A stretch of 64,000 nt of DNA from Sphaerotilus natans (GTDB taxonomy: Bacteria; Pseudomonadota; Gammaproteobacteria; Burkholderiales; Burkholderiaceae_C): positions 1 to 64,000 of the forward strand of contig NZ_FTMZ01000006.1 of assembly GCF_900156335.1 (NCBI RefSeq), written 5' to 3'. The notes under the pieces were generated by a model that made no database searches, was not told the origin of the DNA, and saw nothing but the letters and a program-made list of their open reading frames with translations. Positions 39,658 through 47,399 of this stretch are shown here, one piece after another (position 1 is the stretch's first letter; each line of letters begins with the position of its first letter). Both the position numbers and the translations under genes were made by a program.

Positions 39658-40659
39658 ATGGACGACATCCCTTCCCGTCTCTCCCGCCGCCACGCGCTGG
39701 GTGCGCTGGGCAGCGCCGCGCTGCTGGCGACCTGGCCGGCAAGCAGCCGCGCCCAATCGGCATCGACGGCCACCCGTCTGCTGGTGGGCTTTCCGCCCGG
39801 CGGCACCGCCGACGTGCTGGCGCGCGCGCTGCAGACCCGGCTGCCTCACGGCGACGCGCCGCTGATCGTCGAGAACCGCCCCGGTGCCGGTGGCCGGATC
39901 GCGGTGAGTGAACTGAAGAACGCCCCGGCCGACGGCCGCACGCTGATGGTCTCGGCCGATCCGATCCTGACCATCTACCCGCATGTCTTCCCTCGGCTGC
40001 CCTACAGCACGCTGACCGACGTGGTGCCGGTGGCGCCGATCGCCTCCGAGCCGGTGGGGCTGTGCGTCGGGCCGATGGTGCCCGCGGGCGTGCGCACGCT
40101 GGCGGACTTCCTCGCCTGGTGCCGCCAGCACCCCAAGGAGGCGGTCTACACCACCGCCGCGGCCGGCACGACGATGCACTTCGTCGGCAGCCAGCTCGGG
40201 CACGCCAGCCAGGTCGATCTGCTGCATGTGCCGCACCGCGGCGGCGCGGCGGCGGTGCAGGACGTGATGGGCGGCCAGATGGCCAGCACCGTCACCTCGA
40301 TGAGCCTGGCGATGCCGCACCTGGGCAGCGGCCGGCTGCGCGCGCTGGCGGTGGCCAGCCCGAAGCGCTGGAAGCGCCTGCCCGAGGTGCCGACCTTCAT
40401 CGAGTCCGGCTTTCCGGCGATCCGCGCCGAGGTCTATTACGGCACCTACCTGCGCGCGGGCACGCCCGCCGCGCAGATCGAGCAGTGGCACCAGGCGATC
40501 AGCACGGTCACCCGGTCCGCACCGCTGCTGGCCCAGCTCGAACAGCTTTCCCTGGATCCGATGACGCTGCCGCAGCGCGACTTCGCCGCACTGGTGCGCG
40601 CCGATCTGGAGCGCTGGGGGCCGGTAGTGCGCGCCAGCGGCTACAGCGCCGACGACTGA
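39658..40659 (+). CDS. Bug/TctC-family periplasmic solute-binding protein (4 of 5)
   Basis: A 333-residue Bug receptor. It has a Tat-like signal (SRLSRRHALGALGSAALLATWPASSRAQ), then TRLLVGFPPGGTADVLARALQTRL, LIVENRPGAGGRIAVSELKNA and VYTTAAAGTTMHFVGSQLG. GCAGGAG precedes the ATG. It sits 38 nt after iacG and 13 nt before the next gene, so it belongs to the iac transcript. A role in capturing indole-3-acetate or a similar acid is inference; again no TctA/TctB genes are present. Confidence 0.9.
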   Translation: MDDIPSRLSRRHALGALGSAALLATWPASSRAQSASTATRLLVGFPPGGTADVLARALQTRLPHGDAPLIVENRPGAGGRIAVSELKNAPADGRTLMVSADPILTIYPHVFPRLPYSTLTDVVPVAPIASEPVGLCVGPMVPAGVRTLADFLAWCRQHPKEAVYTTAAAGTTMHFVGSQLGHASQVDLLHVPHRGGAAAVQDVMGGQMASTVTSMSLAMPHLGSGRLRALAVASPKRWKRLPEVPTFIESGFPAIRAEVYYGTYLRAGTPAAQIEQWHQAISTVTRSAPLLAQLEQLSLDPMTLPQRDFAALVRADLERWGPVVRASGYSADD

Positions 40660-40672
40660 AACCTCACCCTGC

Positions 40673-41704
40673 ATGACGATGACGATGCTCTCTCCCTCCA
40701 CGCCGCAGCGCCTGCTGGTGGCCGGCGCCGGCGCGATCGGCTGCACGCTGGCGGCCCGGCTGGCCGCAGCCGGCCACACGGTCGAGCTGCTGGCGCGCGG
40801 CGCCACGCTGCAGGCGCTGCGCCAGCATGGCCTGCAGCTGGACGACCTCGACGGGCACTGGCGCACGCCGGTGAAGGCGCTGGCCGAGCCCGGTGCCATC
40901 GCCGACGTGATCTTCCTGTGCAGCAAGTCGCAGGACCTGCCGGCGCTGGCCGCGCAGGTGCAGCCGGCGATCGGCGCGCAGACGCTGATCGTGCCGCTGG
41001 TCAACGGCGTGCCCTTCTGGTTCTTCCACGGCGCGGGCGGACGCTTCGACGGCCGCACGGTGCACAGCGTCGACCCCGGCGAGCGCCTGGGCACGCTGCT
41101 GCCGCTGGCGCAGGTGCTCGGCGCGGTGGTGTTCGTCACCGCCGAGGCCGAGGCGCCGGGCCGGGTGCGCTCGCGCACGCCCCACCTGCTGATGCTGGGC
41201 GAGCCCGCCGGCGGCATCAGCCCGCGGCTGCAGGCGCTGTGCGCGCTCTTGGCCGACGCCGGCATCGAGGCCCGCCCGCTCGAGCGCATCCGCGACAAGC
41301 TCTGGACCAAGCTGATCGCCAACCTGACCTCCAACCCGCTGTCGGTGGTCACCCGCACGACGCTGGCGCAGATCTACAGCGACCCGGTGCTGCTCGACAC
41401 GGTGCGCGCGGTCATGCACGAGGCGATGCTGGCGGCCGCCGCCCACGGCGCGCGGCTGGAGATCGACCCGATCGAGTTCCTGCGCCTGGGCGCGGGCATG
41501 GGCGCGGTGCGCACCTCGATGCTGCAGGACTTCGAGCGCGGCCGCCCGCTGGAGCTGGCGGCCATCGGCGACGCCATCGTCGAGCTGGCCGAGCTGTACG
41601 CGCTGCCGATGCCCGCCACCCGCACGCTGCTGGCGCAGACCCGCTGGCATGCCGCCCGCCGCGCCGCCGACACCGCCCCGGCCTGCGCGCTGAAGGCCGC
41701 CTGA
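40673..41704 (+). CDS. Ketopantoate reductase (ApbA/PanE) family oxidoreductase
   Basis: A 343-residue NADPH-dependent reductase. The Rossmann loop LLVAGAGAIGCTLAARLAAAGH is at the N terminus, FLCSKSQDLPALAAQVQPAIG and LIVPLVNGVPFW follow, and the catalytic Lys lies in RDKLWTKLIANLTSNPLSVV. The C-terminal helical domain has DFERGRPLELAAIGDAIVELA. It is longer than housekeeping PanE (about 300) and lies in a catabolic operon, so the substrate is more likely a pathway 2-oxo acid than ketopantoate. It is not part of the known iac gene set. Confidence 0.78.
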   Translation: MTMTMLSPSTPQRLLVAGAGAIGCTLAARLAAAGHTVELLARGATLQALRQHGLQLDDLDGHWRTPVKALAEPGAIADVIFLCSKSQDLPALAAQVQPAIGAQTLIVPLVNGVPFWFFHGAGGRFDGRTVHSVDPGERLGTLLPLAQVLGAVVFVTAEAEAPGRVRSRTPHLLMLGEPAGGISPRLQALCALLADAGIEARPLERIRDKLWTKLIANLTSNPLSVVTRTTLAQIYSDPVLLDTVRAVMHEAMLAAAAHGARLEIDPIEFLRLGAGMGAVRTSMLQDFERGRPLELAAIGDAIVELAELYALPMPATRTLLAQTRWHAARRAADTAPACALKAA

Positions 41705-41768
41705 GCGCGGCCTCGCGGCAAGCCCCACCCCCACGACCGACCCACGACCCCGAACCGGACCCCACGCC

Positions 41769-42542
41769 ATGGACATGCACCCTGCCCCGACGGACCTGCT
41801 GCCCGCCCACCGGGACGCCACCGAATGGGCGCTGCGCCAGCAGCTCGCCGACTGCTACCACCTGGTCGATTTCTTCGGCTGGACCGAGACCATCTTCAAC
41901 CACATCTCGGCGCGCCTGCCCGGCACCGAGCACTACCTGGTCAACCCCTTCGGGCTGAACTACGACGAGGTCACGCCGGAGAACCTGATCAAGGTGGACG
42001 TGAACGGCCGCAAGGTCGAGGACTCACCCTTCGACGGCAATCCGGCGGGCTTCGCGCTGCACGGCGCCATCCACGCCGCGCGCGCCGACATCCACTGCGT
42101 CATCCACACCCACACCACCGCGGTGTCGGCCATCGCGCTCAAGCGCGCCGGCTTCGGCCATGACGACTTCTACGGCGCGCAGCTCACCGGACGCGTGGCC
42201 TACCACGACTTCGAGGGCATCACGCTGTTCGCCGACGAGAAGCCGCGCATGCTCGCCAGCCTCGGCGCCGACAAGCACATCCTGGTGCTGCGCAACCACG
42301 GTGTGGCGGTGGGCGAGATGGACATCCCGCGCACCTTCTTCCTGCTGTGGACGGTGCAGCGCGCCGCCGAGATCCAGGGGGCCGCCGGCAGCATTCCGGG
42401 CGACAACGTGGCGCTGCCGCGCACGATCAGCCAGCGCTGCGCGGACCTCACGCAGCAGCTCATCCACGGCAACGACTTCGCCGAGAAGTTCTTCGCCGCG
42501 ATGGTGCGCCAGATGCGTGCGCGCCAGCGCCGCCTGGGCTGA
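41769..42542 (+). CDS. Class II aldolase/adducin-family protein
   Basis: A 257-residue zinc-dependent protein: FFGWTETIFNHISARLPG, NPFGLNYDEVTPENLIKVDVNGRKVED, the metal-binding HCVIHTHTTAVSAIALKRA (paired His) and ILVLRNHGVAVGE (third His). This pattern is that of the subgroup annotated as class II aldolases of unknown specificity, which includes aldolases and decarboxylases of aromatic pathways. It is 11 nt from the amidase gene. It is not a member of the canonical iac set, and its substrate is unknown. Confidence 0.78.
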   Translation: MDMHPAPTDLLPAHRDATEWALRQQLADCYHLVDFFGWTETIFNHISARLPGTEHYLVNPFGLNYDEVTPENLIKVDVNGRKVEDSPFDGNPAGFALHGAIHAARADIHCVIHTHTTAVSAIALKRAGFGHDDFYGAQLTGRVAYHDFEGITLFADEKPRMLASLGADKHILVLRNHGVAVGEMDIPRTFFLLWTVQRAAEIQGAAGSIPGDNVALPRTISQRCADLTQQLIHGNDFAEKFFAAMVRQMRARQRRLG

Positions 42543-42553
42543 GGCGGCGTCCG

Positions 42554-43900
42554 ATGATGACCCGCCACGAGATGCCCGGCGCCCTGGCGCTGCGGGCGCA
42601 ACTGCGCGAGGGCCGCTGCAGCGCCCGCGACATCGTGCAGGACCATGTCGCGCGCATCGAGGCGCTCGATCCGGCGATCCACGCCTGGCAGGCCTTCGAC
42701 GCGCGGCTGCCGCTGGCGCGGGCGGACGCGCTCGACGCTGCGCCCGGCGGTGCAGCGGCGCAGGGACCGCTGGCCGGCCTGCCCGTCGGCCTGAAGGACC
42801 TGATCGACACCCGCGACTGGCCGACCGGCTTCGGCTCGGCCGTCTTCGCCGAGCGCCGCCCGGCCGAGGACGCACCGCTGGTGCGCCAGCTGCTCGCGCT
42901 GGGCGCGGTGCCGATGGGCAAGACGGTCACCACCGAGTTCGGCTATTTCCAGCCCGGCCCGACCGCCAACCCCTGGAACCCGGCGCACACGCCCGGCGGC
43001 TCGTCGAGCGGCTCGGCCGCGGCGGTGGCCGCCGGCATGGTGCCGCTGGCCTTCGGCACGCAGACCGCCGGCTCGCTGATCCGGCCGGCGTCCTACTGCG
43101 GCGTCTGGGCGCTGAAGGCCACGCACGGCCGGCACGGGCTCGTCGGCGTGCAGGGCCTGTCGGAATCGCTCGACACGCTGGGCTGGATGGCACGCAGCGC
43201 CGACGACCTAGAGCTGCTGCGCGCCGCGCTCGACGGCGAGCCCTGGCGGCCACTGCCCGAGACCGCGCCCCGCCTGGCCTGGAGCCGCACCCGCGAGTGG
43301 CCGCTGATGCAGCACGGCGGCGCCGCCGCCTTCGAGGCCGGCATCACGCGGCTGGCGCAGGCCGGCGTGCTAGCGCGCGAATGGTGGCCGCCGGACCCGC
43401 TGGGCGGCCTGTTCGAGGCCCAGAAGACGATCATGGCGCACGAGGCGGCGCAGCATCTGGCTGCGCTGCTCGCGCAGCACGGGCCGCACTTGAGCGCGCC
43501 GCTGCGCCAGCTGCTCGAGCACGGCACGGGCCTGGGTGCGGCCGAGGTCGCCGCCGCGCAGGCGCTGGCTCGCCAGGGCCGCGAGGTGCTGGACGCGCTG
43601 CTGGGCGAGGTGGACGCGCTGGTGGCACCGGCCGCGCCCGGCGAGGCACCGGCCGGGCTGCAGGCCACGGGCGACCCGGCCTTCAGCCGCGTCTGGAACC
43701 TGCTCGGGCACCCGTGCGTCAACGTGCCGGGCCTGCTCGGTCCGCAGGGCCTGCCGGTCGGGCTGCAGCTCGTGGGGCGGCGCGGGGCGGCGGGCGAACG
43801 CGCGCTGCTGGCCGCGGCAAGAACGGTGGGGGAGATCATTCATGGGATGATTTCCGGGCATGAGTGCCGCCCCCCGATCACCCGCCCCGCTGGCCCCTGA
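42554..43900 (+). CDS. iacH: Amidase-signature enzyme, IacH-like
   Basis: A 448-residue amidase with the Ser-cisSer-Lys triad: Lys81 in GLPVGLKDLIDT, the Gly/Ser loop TPGGSSSGSAAAVAAG (about 147-161) and the nucleophile Ser174 in TQTAGSLIRPAS. IacH of known auxin clusters is an amidase-signature protein and the lactam ring of oxindole intermediates is an amide, which makes it a fitting partner. It is separated from iacG by three other genes, so the symbol is given on context and is less sure than iacA-G. The last 41 nt overlap the helicase start. Confidence 0.65.
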   Translation: MMTRHEMPGALALRAQLREGRCSARDIVQDHVARIEALDPAIHAWQAFDARLPLARADALDAAPGGAAAQGPLAGLPVGLKDLIDTRDWPTGFGSAVFAERRPAEDAPLVRQLLALGAVPMGKTVTTEFGYFQPGPTANPWNPAHTPGGSSSGSAAAVAAGMVPLAFGTQTAGSLIRPASYCGVWALKATHGRHGLVGVQGLSESLDTLGWMARSADDLELLRAALDGEPWRPLPETAPRLAWSRTREWPLMQHGGAAAFEAGITRLAQAGVLAREWWPPDPLGGLFEAQKTIMAHEAAQHLAALLAQHGPHLSAPLRQLLEHGTGLGAAEVAAAQALARQGREVLDALLGEVDALVAPAAPGEAPAGLQATGDPAFSRVWNLLGHPCVNVPGLLGPQGLPVGLQLVGRRGAAGERALLAAARTVGEIIHGMISGHECRPPITRPAGP

Positions 43901-45914
43901 CGACGCCGAGGACGCCGCCGCCGCCCGCGACCGCATCGCCCAGGCCGAACAGGCGCTGCGTGCGCTGCTGGACCCGGGCGATGCCGTGCTGACGGCGGCG
44001 CTGCACGAGCCGGCCCACGCCCTGCTGCAGGCGCTGCAGCAGCTGCGCGATCAGGATCTTCTGCCGGGCTCGGCCACGCACCGGGCGCTGCAGCAGCGCC
44101 TGCTCGGCCCCCTGACGCCCGTGCAGCGCACGCTGGTGAGCGCACCGGACCACGGCCACCAGCTGGTGCTGGCCGGACCGGGCTCGGGCAAGACGCGGGT
44201 GATCGCGCACCGCATCGCCTGGCTGCTGCAGGCGCGGCAGGTGCCGGCGCGCCAGATCGTCGCGCTGGCCTTCAACCGGGGCGCCGCGGCCGAGCTGCGC
44301 CAGCGCCTGCACGCCCTGGCCGGCGAGCCCGCACGCGGCGTGACCGTGCTGACCCACCACGCGATGGCGCTGCGGCTGATCGGCCGCCCGCTGGCCGACA
44401 GCGAGCACGAGGGCGTGCCCATCGATTTCGCCCGCATGCTCGACGAAGCGGTGGCCTTGCTGCAGGCCGAGCCCGAGCGGCCGCGCCCGACCCATCTGTT
44501 CGTCGACGAATACCAGGACATGAGCCCGGCGCAGTACGCGCTGGTGGGCGCGCTGGCCGGACCACGCACCCAGCTGATGGCCGTCGGCGACGATGACCAG
44601 ACCATCTACGGCTTCGGCGGCGCCAGCATCGAGTTCATCCGGCGCTTTTGCGACGACTACGCGCCGGTCCGCACCACGCTGCTGCTGGAGAACTTCCGCT
44701 CGACCGCGCCGATCCTGGCGGTGGCCGAGCGGCTGATCGCGCCGGTGACCGAGCGCATGAAGGGCGCGGATGCCCCGGTGCGCCGCGCCGCATCGCGCCA
44801 GGACGAGCCGCCAGGCGCGCCGGTTCGGCTGATCGACGCGCCCGCCGACGCCGGCCTGCAGGCCGCGCGGGTGCTGGACGAGGTGCGCCGGCTGCTGGCC
44901 GAGGACGCCGCGCTGCGTCCGGGCGAGATCGCGGTGCTGGCGCGCACCCGGCGCAGCCTGGCCGCGGTGCAGGCGCTGTGCCTGCTCGAGGGCCTGCGCT
45001 GCGAGGTGGCGCCGCGCCCGCAGGCCACCCACCGGCTGACGGTGCTGCACACCCGCGAGGGCCGGCGGCTGCTCGATCTGCTGGAGCGGCCCGGCGTGGC
45101 GCATCGTCGCGCCGCCGCACCGATGCGCTGGGCCGGCCTGCAGGCGCGCCACCGCCCCAGCCACCCGATCTGGCAGGACCTGCTGCTGCTGGCCACCGAG
45201 CTGGCCCAGGTCGCGCCCGCACGCGCCCGCCCGGCCGAGCTGATCGAGCAGCTGCACACGCTGGCCCGCGAGCCGCGCCGCGCCGCCAGCCCGCAGGCGC
45301 TGCGCCTGATGACCGCCCACGCCGCCAAGGGGCTGGAGTTCCGCCATGTCATCGTCATGGATGGCGACGACTGGCTGGCCGGCGACGACGAGCGCCGCCT
45401 GCTCTATGTCGCCGCCACCCGCGCGGTCGAGACGCTGGTCCTGATGCGCGCACGCCCCTCGCGCCACGGCCTGATGGACGACATCGGGCTGGAGGCGCTG
45501 CAGGAGACGGGCGGACTGGCGCTTCTGGCCGAGCTGAGGCCGGCGACCCCGCCGGGCACGGCGTCAGCGCACCGGCGCATGCTGCCGGTCAGCCCGGCCG
45601 ACATCGACCTGGGGCACGCCGGGCGCATGCCGCCGGGTCATGTGCTGCACACGCGGCTGGCACGGCTGGAGGCCGGCGACCCGGTGCGGCTGATCGGCCG
45701 GCGCATCGAGAACGCCCGCGGCGAGTGGGTCGGCCAGCTCTCGCGCCGGGCCGGGGGGCTGGAGCAGCGGGCGCGGGCGCCCGGCCTGCCCGGCCGGGTC
45801 ACCGCGATCCTGGTGCGCCAGCGCGCGCAGGCCAGCGAGGCCTTCCGCGCCGACCTGCACTGCGAGCGCTGGGAGGTGCCGCTGATCGAGGTGGTGGTGG
45901 ACACGCCGGACTGA
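43860..45914 (+). CDS. UvrD/Rep-type superfamily 1 DNA helicase
   Basis: A 684-residue helicase. Walker A LAGPGSGKTRVIAHRIA is at about 105-120, Walker B VDEYQDMSPAQYALV, motif III GDDDQTIYGFGGASIEF, motif IV ENFRSTAPIL, motif V MTAHAAKGLEFRHVIV and motif VI DERRLLYVAATRA. The core is compact, and the N-terminal 85 residues and the last 130 are not standard UvrD. The start overlaps the amidase gene by 41 nt; a later start is possible, but the first recognisable helicase residues follow within 90 codons. Probably a DNA repair or recombination helicase, unrelated to the catabolic operon ahead of it. Confidence 0.87.
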   Translation: MSAAPRSPAPLAPDDAEDAAAARDRIAQAEQALRALLDPGDAVLTAALHEPAHALLQALQQLRDQDLLPGSATHRALQQRLLGPLTPVQRTLVSAPDHGHQLVLAGPGSGKTRVIAHRIAWLLQARQVPARQIVALAFNRGAAAELRQRLHALAGEPARGVTVLTHHAMALRLIGRPLADSEHEGVPIDFARMLDEAVALLQAEPERPRPTHLFVDEYQDMSPAQYALVGALAGPRTQLMAVGDDDQTIYGFGGASIEFIRRFCDDYAPVRTTLLLENFRSTAPILAVAERLIAPVTERMKGADAPVRRAASRQDEPPGAPVRLIDAPADAGLQAARVLDEVRRLLAEDAALRPGEIAVLARTRRSLAAVQALCLLEGLRCEVAPRPQATHRLTVLHTREGRRLLDLLERPGVAHRRAAAPMRWAGLQARHRPSHPIWQDLLLLATELAQVAPARARPAELIEQLHTLAREPRRAASPQALRLMTAHAAKGLEFRHVIVMDGDDWLAGDDERRLLYVAATRAVETLVLMRARPSRHGLMDDIGLEALQETGGLALLAELRPATPPGTASAHRRMLPVSPADIDLGHAGRMPPGHVLHTRLARLEAGDPVRLIGRRIENARGEWVGQLSRRAGGLEQRARAPGLPGRVTAILVRQRAQASEAFRADLHCERWEVPLIEVVVDTPD

Positions 45915-45948
45915 GCCGCGCGCCGGCGCCGACCGACCGCCCGGCTCT

Positions 45949-47373
45949 TCAGAGCTGGCGCACCTTCACCGAGCGGCCCTTGACCTTGCCCGCGCTCAGG
46001 CCGCGCAGCGCCTGCGGCGCGATCTCGCGCGCCACCGCCACATAGGTGCTGAACTCGTTGATGCTGATCTTGCCGATCTGCGCGCCGCTCAGGCCCAGGT
46101 CCTTGGTCAGGGCGCCGAGCACGTCGCCGGCGCGGATCTTCTCCTTGCGCCCGCCCAGGATCTGCAGCGTCACCATCGGCGGCAGCAGCGGCGGGGCGTC
46201 CTCGGCGGCCTGCAAGCTCGCCAGCGGCAGCCACTCGAAGGTGCGGCCCTGGGCATGCTCGATGCGGCCGACGCGGCCCATCTCGTCCAGGCTGGCCAGA
46301 CTGAGGGCCAGGCCGGTCTCGCCGGCGCGGCCGGTGCGCCCCACCCGGTGGGTGTGGACCTCCACCTCGGGGCTGATGTCCACATTGATCACCGCTTCGA
46401 GCTGGGCGATGTCCAGGCCGCGGGCGGCCACGTCGGTGGCCACCAGCACGCTGCAGCTGCGGTTGGCGAAGCGCACCAGCACCTGGTCGCGGTCGCGCTG
46501 GTCCAGGTCGCCATGCAGTTCGAGCGCCGAGATCCCCTGGGCCTGCAGCACCGCCACCAGATCGCGGCACTGCTGCTTGGTGTTGCAGAAGGCCAGCGTG
46601 CTCACCGGGCGGTGGTGCTTGAGCAGCAGGCTCGCCGCGTGCAGGCGCTGGGTCTCGGTGACCTCGATGAAGAGCTGGCGGATCTGATCGGGCGCGGGCG
46701 CCTCCTTCAGGGTCACGGTCTGCGGCTGGCGCATGAAGCGCGCGGCCAGGGCCTGCACGCCCTCGGGGTAGGTGGCCGAGAACATCAGCGTCTGGCGCTG
46801 CGCCGGGCAGTGCTTGAGCACCTGCTTGATCTCGTCGGCGAAGCCCATGTCGAGCATGCGATCGGCCTCGTCCAGCACCAGCGTGCCCAGCGCATCCAGC
46901 GCCAGGCTGCCCCGGTCCAGGTGGTCGAGCACCCGGCCGGGCGTGCCCACCACGATGTGCGCGCCATGCGAGAGGCTGACGAGCTGCGGCTGCACCGGCG
47001 AGCCGCCGCACAGCGTCAGCACCTTGATGTTGTCCTCGGCCCGGGCCAGGCGGCGCACCTCGCCGGCCACCTGGTCGGCCAGCTCGCGGGTGGGGCACAG
47101 CACCAGGGCCTGCACCGCGAAGCGGCGCGGGTTCAGGTTGGCCAGCAGCGGCAGCGTGAAGGCGGCCGTCTTGCCGCTGCCGGTCCTGGCCTGGGCGATC
47201 AGGTCACGGCCGGCCAGGCTCAGCGGCAGGCTGGCGGCCTGGATGGGCGTCATCCGCTCATAGCCGAGCGTCTGCAGATTGGCCAGCACGGCGGGCGACA
47301 GCGGCAGCTGGGCGAAGTCGCTGGCGGCCGGGGCGGCGGAGGGCGTGGGGAAGGCAGTGTTCGGTTCGGTCAT
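45949..47373 (-). CDS. dbpA: ATP-dependent RNA helicase DbpA
   Basis: DEAD-box helicase of 474 residues that remodels 23S rRNA during large-subunit assembly. Motifs: Q-motif region LQTLGYERMTPIQAASLP, Walker A ARTGSGKTAAFTLPLL, VLDEADRMLDMGF, SATYPEG, VATDVAARGLDI and HRVGRTGRAGE. The C-terminal domain MVTLQILGGRKEKIRAGDVLGALTKDLGL is the DbpA RNA-binding domain that recognises 23S rRNA hairpin 92. The start MTEPNTAFP at 47373 is preferred to the open frame running back through the peptidase gene. Convergent with the UvrD-type gene (34-nt gap). Confidence 0.95.
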   Translation of the reverse strand: MTEPNTAFPTPSAAPAASDFAQLPLSPAVLANLQTLGYERMTPIQAASLPLSLAGRDLIAQARTGSGKTAAFTLPLLANLNPRRFAVQALVLCPTRELADQVAGEVRRLARAEDNIKVLTLCGGSPVQPQLVSLSHGAHIVVGTPGRVLDHLDRGSLALDALGTLVLDEADRMLDMGFADEIKQVLKHCPAQRQTLMFSATYPEGVQALAARFMRQPQTVTLKEAPAPDQIRQLFIEVTETQRLHAASLLLKHHRPVSTLAFCNTKQQCRDLVAVLQAQGISALELHGDLDQRDRDQVLVRFANRSCSVLVATDVAARGLDIAQLEAVINVDISPEVEVHTHRVGRTGRAGETGLALSLASLDEMGRVGRIEHAQGRTFEWLPLASLQAAEDAPPLLPPMVTLQILGGRKEKIRAGDVLGALTKDLGLSGAQIGKISINEFSTYVAVAREIAPQALRGLSAGKVKGRSVKVRQL

Positions 47374-47399
47374 GCGCGATTGTCGGTGCAGATGCGGCT

